From positions 12,657-46,247 of the forward strand of contig LFTI01000066.1 of the NCBI GenBank assembly GCA_001513285.1: 33,591 nt of DNA. Reading direction: 5' to 3'. Both the position numbers and the translations under genes were made by a program. Shown piece after piece: positions 28,444 through 33,591 of the stretch (position 1 is the first letter of the stretch; every line of letters starts with the position of its first letter). The stretch is from Rikenellaceae bacterium DTU049. Its GTDB lineage: Bacteria; Bacteroidota; Bacteroidia; Bacteroidales; DTU049. Below the pieces are notes generated by a model. That model did no database searches and was not told the DNA's origin. It worked only from the letters and a program-made list of their open reading frames with translations.

Positions 28444-28608
28444 ATGAAAAAGTATGAATGCGAAATTTGTGGATATATTTATGATCCAGCAAAAGGAGAC
28501 CCCGATTCTGGTATAGCACCAGGAACACCATTTGAAGACCTTCCTGATGATTGGGTTTGTCCTGTATGTGGTGTAGACAAAACAGAATTCAGTGTTTTAG
28601 AAGATTAA
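28444..28608 (+). CDS. Rubredoxin
   Basis: 54-aa ORF below the track's size cutoff: [54 protein letters not shown], with two CxxC-G iron-binding motifs (CEICGY, CPVCGV). Confidence 0.97.
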   Translation: MKKYECEICGYIYDPAKGDPDSGIAPGTPFEDLPDDWVCPVCGVDKTEFSVLED

Positions 28609-28629
28609 AATGACACTTTAATTAATATA

Positions 28630-28660
28630 AAAAGCCCATTCTGATGAATGGGCTTTTTAT
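28630..28660 (+). terminator. Rho-independent terminator
   Basis: AAAAGCCCATTCTGATGAATGGGCTTTTTATT: stem AAAGCCCATT/AATGGGCTTT plus T-run, ~22 bp after the rubredoxin stop. Confidence 0.92.
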
Positions 28661-28764
28661 TGCTCATACTTAATATTAATATTATAGCAAAATTAATGTC
28701 AAAACATTAGATTCCCGATAGATTATCTCAAAAATATATCGTATGTGAGTATTACCATACGCTC

Positions 28765-28828
28765 ATTAACCCTGACCTTTAGGTCAGGGTAGAACAAAGA
28801 AAAAGGTGTGGACTTTAGCCCTGAAAAA
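28765..28828 (-). repeat. ~63-bp dispersed palindromic repeat (inverted copy)
   Basis: ATTAACCCTGACCTTTAGGTCAGGGTAGAACAAAGAAAAAGGTGTGGACTTTAGCCCTGAAAAA; the 25 nt starting ATTAACCCTGACC are identical to the reverse complement of the copy at 76-138. Confidence 0.8.
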
Positions 28829-28904
28829 TTTAATTTGGAATCAATTATACTTATAAAAAAAGAACGCTAAATTTGTTTCTATTTTTTTAACATTTCAAAA
28901 ATTT

Positions 28905-28912
28905 TATATTTG
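28905..28912 (+). promoter_or_regulatory. Bacteroidetes -7 motif (TATATTTG)
   Basis: TAnnTTTG consensus ~25 bp upstream of ATG 28937. Confidence 0.55.
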
Positions 28913-28936
28913 CATATAGTTTTTATTTCCCAAATT

Positions 28937-31900
28937 ATGAAAAAGTTAGTTTTATTAATTTTATCAATTTGCTCCCTGACATTATTTAGTCAGGAATTTA
29001 AGCAAGTTAGTCCACAATCAAAATCATTTGCTTTATCATCAGTACAGCAAATACATACTGTGGATGTTTCAAGTATCAATTGGACTCTATTACACAAGGA
29101 GGATTCCATTGCTTTGGCAAACAATCTGCCTATTAGAGCTGGTGTATCATTAAGTCATGAAATAGATCCAGCTACTGACGGCGAATGGACTTTATTACCA
29201 AATAATAAAGTTGTATGGCCTTGTAAAATTACTGTTCCAGGAGCCACGTCTATAGTCATATCTTTTGATAAATGGAAACTTAGTGATGATGCCGAACTAT
29301 TTGTTTATAATGACAATGGCTATGTAGTAGGTGCTTATACCGCCAATCATAATGACAAAAATGGTGGTATTAGACAAATGGCTACTACTCCTGTTCCAGG
29401 TGAGATTATTACTATTGAATTAGTAGAAAATGCAAAACCTAATACTTTGCCACTGCCTCCTAAAAGTAAAAATGAAACACAAGGCAATATTGCTATTCAG
29501 CAATATACTGGGCGAGTAGGACCTGTAGAATTACAAAATTATACTCCTAAATCTATTTTGCATATCTCTGAAATAGCTCTTATATACAATGACCCAATTA
29601 ATGAGATACCACTTAAAGATTTAGGCGACGCTGATGTCTGTCAGGTAAATATTAATTGTTCACCAGAAGGTGATAACTGGCAAGCACAGAAACGCGGCGT
29701 AGCAAGAATATTTTTTAGAGAAGGTGCTTCATGGTATTTATGTAGCGGTTCATTAGTAAATAACACACAGAATAATGGTATACCATATTTTTTGACAGCA
29801 TATCATTGTGGTGGTGATGCATCTGCTGCAGATAGAAATGTTTGGCAGTTTTATTTTAATTATGAACGTCCTGGTTGCCCTAATACAGGAACACCACCCA
29901 ATAATGTGATAACAGGTTGTACATATAAAGCTGGTGGTGATATAACTGGTGGTTCTGACTTTCAGTTAGTAGAGCTTTATGATGATCCACCCCTCAGCTG
30001 GAGCCCATATTTTAATGGATGGTCCAGATCTGTAACTGCTAGCTCCAGTGGCGTAGGTATTCATCATCCATCAGGTGATGCTAAAAAAATATCTACTTAC
30101 ACTACCACACTTGGAACAGGTACATGGTCTGGTGGCATTTCAAGTGGACATTGGACAGTCAGATGGGCAGCAACTACAAATGGTTGGGGAGTTACAGAAG
30201 GTGGTAGTAGCGGCTCTCCTCTTTTTGATAATAATAAAAGAATCATTGGTACTCTCACTGGTGGTAGTTCTACATGCAGTAATCCAACAGCAATGGATCT
30301 TTATGGTAAATTCCCTGTCCACTGGACGGCTAATGGTACAACTGCTGATAAACAATTAAAACCATGGCTAGACCCATTAGATTCTGACCCGACAACATTA
30401 GATGGCTTCGATCCAAATGCTAGTACTGATCCACCTATTGCTAATTTCTCCGGTACTCCAACTACTATTACTGCTGGTCAAAGTGTACAATTTACAGATA
30501 TATCTTCTAATTACCCAACTTCCTGGAAATGGACTTTTTCAGGTGGTTATCCAAGTACATCCACTATACGTAATCCTATTATAACTTATTTTACACCAGG
30601 AACATATGAAGTAAAATTAGTTGTATATAATCAATATGGTTCTGATTCTATCACAAAAGTCAATTATATTACCGTAAATTCCTACTCGCCACCATCCAGT
30701 CCCATTACTATAGGCACTGGTACTTCTCAAGGTGGTGTCTATCCTCTTGGTATTAACACTAGACCTCAAGGTCAAGCAAAATTTGTAAATGATGCTTCCA
30801 TATATTTAAGTTCAGAGATAGGTGGCTCGTGCATTATTAATGCAATAGCATGGAGACCTAACACAAGTCGAACAGATACACGTAACATAAAGATATATAT
30901 GAAGCATACCGACCTTACTTCTTTCACAGCGTGTACTACTGATGATTTAATTGCAGATGCTACCCTTGTATATGATGGTACTTTCACACCTGATGTAGTG
31001 GGCTGGTTTACAATAAATCTACAAAACCCATTCAAATATATATCTGGTAAAAACTTGATGGTCATTACTAAAGTTAATTCAACCGCTACCAATCTTAATG
31101 CCCCAAGTAATTGTTATTACACTACATCACCCAGTAGACATCAGCAATGGAATGGTACTACTGATCCATCCGCTAATAATGGTACTGTAAATAATAATAG
31201 GCCAAATATTCAACTAACTGTTCAGGGATATACTGCACCGACAGCTAATTTTGTTGGATTAAATTCAGTGTTTTCTGAAGATTTTGAGAGTACTACCTTC
31301 CCCCCTACTAATTGGATTATTGTAGATGGTGATGGTAATGGTAATAAATGGAATCATACTACTGCACAAAATCATACTCTAAATGGAAGTAGATCTGCTT
31401 ACCATGGCTGGGGTGATGGGTTAACTTATGAAAAAGGGTGGCTTATTACACCTGCAATTGTTTTACCATCAGGTTCTCCTAAATTATCATTTTGGTCGTA
31501 TAATAGTTACCCTACTTATTATGGAGATAATACTGTACTGATATCTACCACTACTTCAGATACATCTAGTTTTACTCCATTGTGGCAACCTGCAAGCGTA
31601 ACTGAGCCATGGTCACAAACTATCATTGATTTAACTTATTATGCAGGCCAAACGGTTTATATCGCCTTTAGATATAGAGGTACAGATGCTCATGGCTGGT
31701 ACCTTGATGATGTTATGATACAGCAAGAGGTATCCGATACTCTTAGGACTTATGAAGGAGATCCTGTTTATTTCATTGATAAATCAACTAATGTACCCAT
31801 TGCTTGGGATTGGACTTTACAAGGTGCAGTAGATAATCACTTATATGTGCAGAATCCAACTACTATTTATAATGTAGCAGGATTATATGATGTTTCATTA

Positions 31901-33591
31901 AAAGCTGCTAATCCTGCGGGTGAAAATGTAAAAAATAAAAATGATTTTGTAAAAGTAATAGGACGTGCTCCTATATCACGATTAGAAGGTAAAGGTAATT
32001 TGAAAGATTATTATTTACGTCCTTTCATTCCTATAGGGGGTACAGTAAACTTCACAGATAAATCTTTACGCGTACCTACGGGGTGGAACTGGACTTTCGA
32101 TGGAGGAGTACCTAATACATCTACTGCACAAAATCCCACTAATATTAGATATTCATCTCCTGGATTATATAATGTAACCCTAAATACATATAATGCACAT
32201 GGTGCAGATACAGTAACTTATCTTGAATACGTTGTGGTCGGTGGCATAGATACTTGCACTAATTTTGTAAGTTCTGATGCCCTTGCTGTATATAGTGCTA
32301 CTAATGGACTTATTCCTGGCCATTGTGACTTTGGTAGTTCTGATCGTTTATATAGATATGCAGAATATTATACAAATTCTTACCCCGGTAAAATACATGG
32401 CTTTGGTATGTATGTTGTTGAAGCACAAGGAACGGGAAAAACTATTAAAGTTACAGTATGGGACGACGATGGGGGGTTCCCTGGTTCTGTTATTTATACT
32501 GAAACTAGAGACATTACTTCATTTACTGCAGGCGCTTATAATGAGATTATATTTTCTAGTCCTGTTTCTGTTACTGGTAATTTCTTTATTGGTTATGAGC
32601 TAAACTATGATGCTAATCATAATTATACTACTCATCAATTTTGTGGTGCTATGGCAACATTTCGTACTAGTACAGTTGCACCTACAGCCTTTGCTTCTTA
32701 TGGAACTACATCTCCTGGTACTTGGTATAATTTTAAAGATATTTTTGAGGATGAAAGTTCATTATATTTAGATTTAATATTTGAATATATTTCTACTGGT
32801 CCAACGGTTATAGCTACAGCATTACCTGATGCAATATGTAATAGTGAAAGTTCAGTATTAACAGCCAGTGGAGCAGATACTTATAGCTGGTCTCATGGTC
32901 TAGGTAGCGGAAGTTCTAAAACTGTAACTCCAAGTACCACAACAACTTACACAGTAACAGGTACAGTAGGAGGTAATACAGAAACAGCGACAGTAACTGT
33001 AACGGTAAATCCATTGCCAACAGTAACAGTCTCAGCAGACCCTACAACAATATGTGAAGGTGCAACTTCAGTACTAACAGCAGGTGGTGCTAGTACATAT
33101 ACTTGGTCTCATAGTTTAGGTTCTGTTAGCTCTATAACTGTAACCCCATCTAGCACAACAACATATACAGTAACAGGCACAAGTGCTGCTGGTTGTACAA
33201 ATACCGCAACAGTTACTGTAACAGTTAATTCTATTCCAACAGTAACAGCATCAGCTTCACCTACATCTATATGTGAAGGTGAAAGTTCTATATTAACAGC
33301 AGGTGGTGCTAGTACATATACTTGGTCTCATAGTTTAGGCTCTGGAAGTTCTAAAACTGTTATACCATCTATCACAACGACATATACCGTTACAGGAACG
33401 AATGCAGCAGGATGTTCTAATACTGCCATAGTTACAGTAACAGTAAATTCTTTACCGACAGTAACAGCCTCAGCAGACCCTATAACAATATGTGAAGGTG
33501 CAACCTCTACACTAACAGCAGGTGGTGCTAGTACATACAGTTGGTCTCATAGTTTAGGTTCTGGTAGCTCTATAACTGTAACTCCATCAAG
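28937..33591 (+). CDS. Very large secreted lysyl-endopeptidase-like serine protease with PKD, cleaved-adhesin/choice-of-anchor J and tandem Ig-like repeats; 3' truncated by window edge
   Basis: Signal peptide MKKLVLLILSICSLTLFSQ; trypsin-fold motifs FLTAYHCGGD (His), GGSDFQLVEL (Asp), GGSSGSPLFDNNKRIIGTLTGG (Ser); PKD domains (FTDISSNYPTSWKWTFSGG..., FTDKSLRVPTGWNWTFDGG...); FSEDFESTTFPPTNWIIVDGDGNGNKW...WYLDDVMIQ; then ~72-73-aa Ig-like repeats. Frame verified at several points (31277 and 32834 are in frame with 28937). Omitted from the ORF track because no stop lies inside the window. Confidence 0.9.
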   Translation, partial: MKKLVLLILSICSLTLFSQEFKQVSPQSKSFALSSVQQIHTVDVSSINWTLLHKEDSIALANNLPIRAGVSLSHEIDPATDGEWTLLPNNKVVWPCKITVPGATSIVISFDKWKLSDDAELFVYNDNGYVVGAYTANHNDKNGGIRQMATTPVPGEIITIELVENAKPNTLPLPPKSKNETQGNIAIQQYTGRVGPVELQNYTPKSILHISEIALIYNDPINEIPLKDLGDADVCQVNINCSPEGDNWQAQKRGVARIFFREGASWYLCSGSLVNNTQNNGIPYFLTAYHCGGDASAADRNVWQFYFNYERPGCPNTGTPPNNVITGCTYKAGGDITGGSDFQLVELYDDPPLSWSPYFNGWSRSVTASSSGVGIHHPSGDAKKISTYTTTLGTGTWSGGISSGHWTVRWAATTNGWGVTEGGSSGSPLFDNNKRIIGTLTGGSSTCSNPTAMDLYGKFPVHWTANGTTADKQLKPWLDPLDSDPTTLDGFDPNASTDPPIANFSGTPTTITAGQSVQFTDISSNYPTSWKWTFSGGYPSTSTIRNPIITYFTPGTYEVKLVVYNQYGSDSITKVNYITVNSYSPPSSPITIGTGTSQGGVYPLGINTRPQGQAKFVNDASIYLSSEIGGSCIINAIAWRPNTSRTDTRNIKIYMKHTDLTSFTACTTDDLIADATLVYDGTFTPDVVGWFTINLQNPFKYISGKNLMVITKVNSTATNLNAPSNCYYTTSPSRHQQWNGTTDPSANNGTVNNNRPNIQLTVQGYTAPTANFVGLNSVFSEDFESTTFPPTNWIIVDGDGNGNKWNHTTAQNHTLNGSRSAYHGWGDGLTYEKGWLITPAIVLPSGSPKLSFWSYNSYPTYYGDNTVLISTTTSDTSSFTPLWQPASVTEPWSQTIIDLTYYAGQTVYIAFRYRGTDAHGWYLDDVMIQQEVSDTLRTYEGDPVYFIDKSTNVPIAWDWTLQGAVDNHLYVQNPTTIYNVAGLYDVSLKAANPAGENVKNKNDFVKVIGRAPISRLEGKGNLKDYYLRPFIPIGGTVNFTDKSLRVPTGWNWTFDGGVPNTSTAQNPTNIRYSSPGLYNVTLNTYNAHGADTVTYLEYVVVGGIDTCTNFVSSDALAVYSATNGLIPGHCDFGSSDRLYRYAEYYTNSYPGKIHGFGMYVVEAQGTGKTIKVTVWDDDGGFPGSVIYTETRDITSFTAGAYNEIIFSSPVSVTGNFFIGYELNYDANHNYTTHQFCGAMATFRTSTVAPTAFASYGTTSPGTWYNFKDIFEDESSLYLDLIFEYISTGPTVIATALPDAICNSESSVLTASGADTYSWSHGLGSGSSKTVTPSTTTTYTVTGTVGGNTETATVTVTVNPLPTVTVSADPTTICEGATSVLTAGGASTYTWSHSLGSVSSITVTPSSTTTYTVTGTSAAGCTNTATVTVTVNSIPTVTASASPTSICEGESSILTAGGASTYTWSHSLGSGSSKTVIPSITTTYTVTGTNAAGCSNTAIVTVTVNSLPTVTASADPITICEGATSTLTAGGASTYSWSHSLGSGSSITVTPS
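32834..33591 (+). repeat. Tandem ~216-219-bp coding repeats (Ig-like domains)
   Basis: The I-C codon pair (ATATGT) recurs at 32834, 33050, 33269 and 33488 (spacing 216, 219, 219). Unit: ICEG(A/E)(T/S)S.LTAGGASTY(T/S)WSHSLGS.SS.TV.PS.TTTYTVTGT..AGC.NTA.VTVTVN..PTV. Continues past the right edge. Confidence 0.9.

Noticed and set aside
30075-32603. ORF track short ORFs 30075..30359, 30140..30355, 30402..30584, 30772..31092, 32277..32603
   Set aside because: All are out-of-frame or antisense to the continuous protease/adhesin frame starting at 28937; low-complexity compositions.
32834-33591. CRISPR-like array
   Set aside because: Period ~219 bp, fully coding and without unique spacers; these are Ig-like domain repeats. 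No CRISPR array seen anywhere in the window.

Overview
This is an AT-rich chromosomal window from a Bacteroidetes-type bacterium. Diagnostic signs are several secreted proteins with type IX secretion (T9SS) C-terminal sorting domains, and TAnnTTTG (-7) promoter motifs upstream of many genes. Housekeeping genes include gyrA, ispH, sppA, tpx, a MerR regulator, a SNF2 helicase, a TPR protein, an SDR dehydrogenase, a rubredoxin (absent from the ORF track), a GT4/GT2 glycosyltransferase pair, tRNA-Gln(CTG) and a CAT-anticodon tRNA. Secreted cargo includes a subtilisin, a tandem aromatic-repeat protein, an anchor/propeller protein whose signal peptide is in a different frame, an EEP-family nuclease, and a very large lysyl-endopeptidase-like protease that runs off the right edge and was missed by the ORF track. 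The most interesting non-coding content is a family of MITE-like intergenic elements with ~22-bp terminal inverted repeats (consensus TTCTATAACGTTTTATATGGGT). There is also a highly structured intergenic element at 18139-18332, whose 60-bp arm recurs inverted at window position 1 with one mismatch. I see no CRISPR array, rRNA, prophage, or recognisable defence system. I cannot point to one clearly new biological system; the repeat families and repeat proteins are the best candidates for follow-up.
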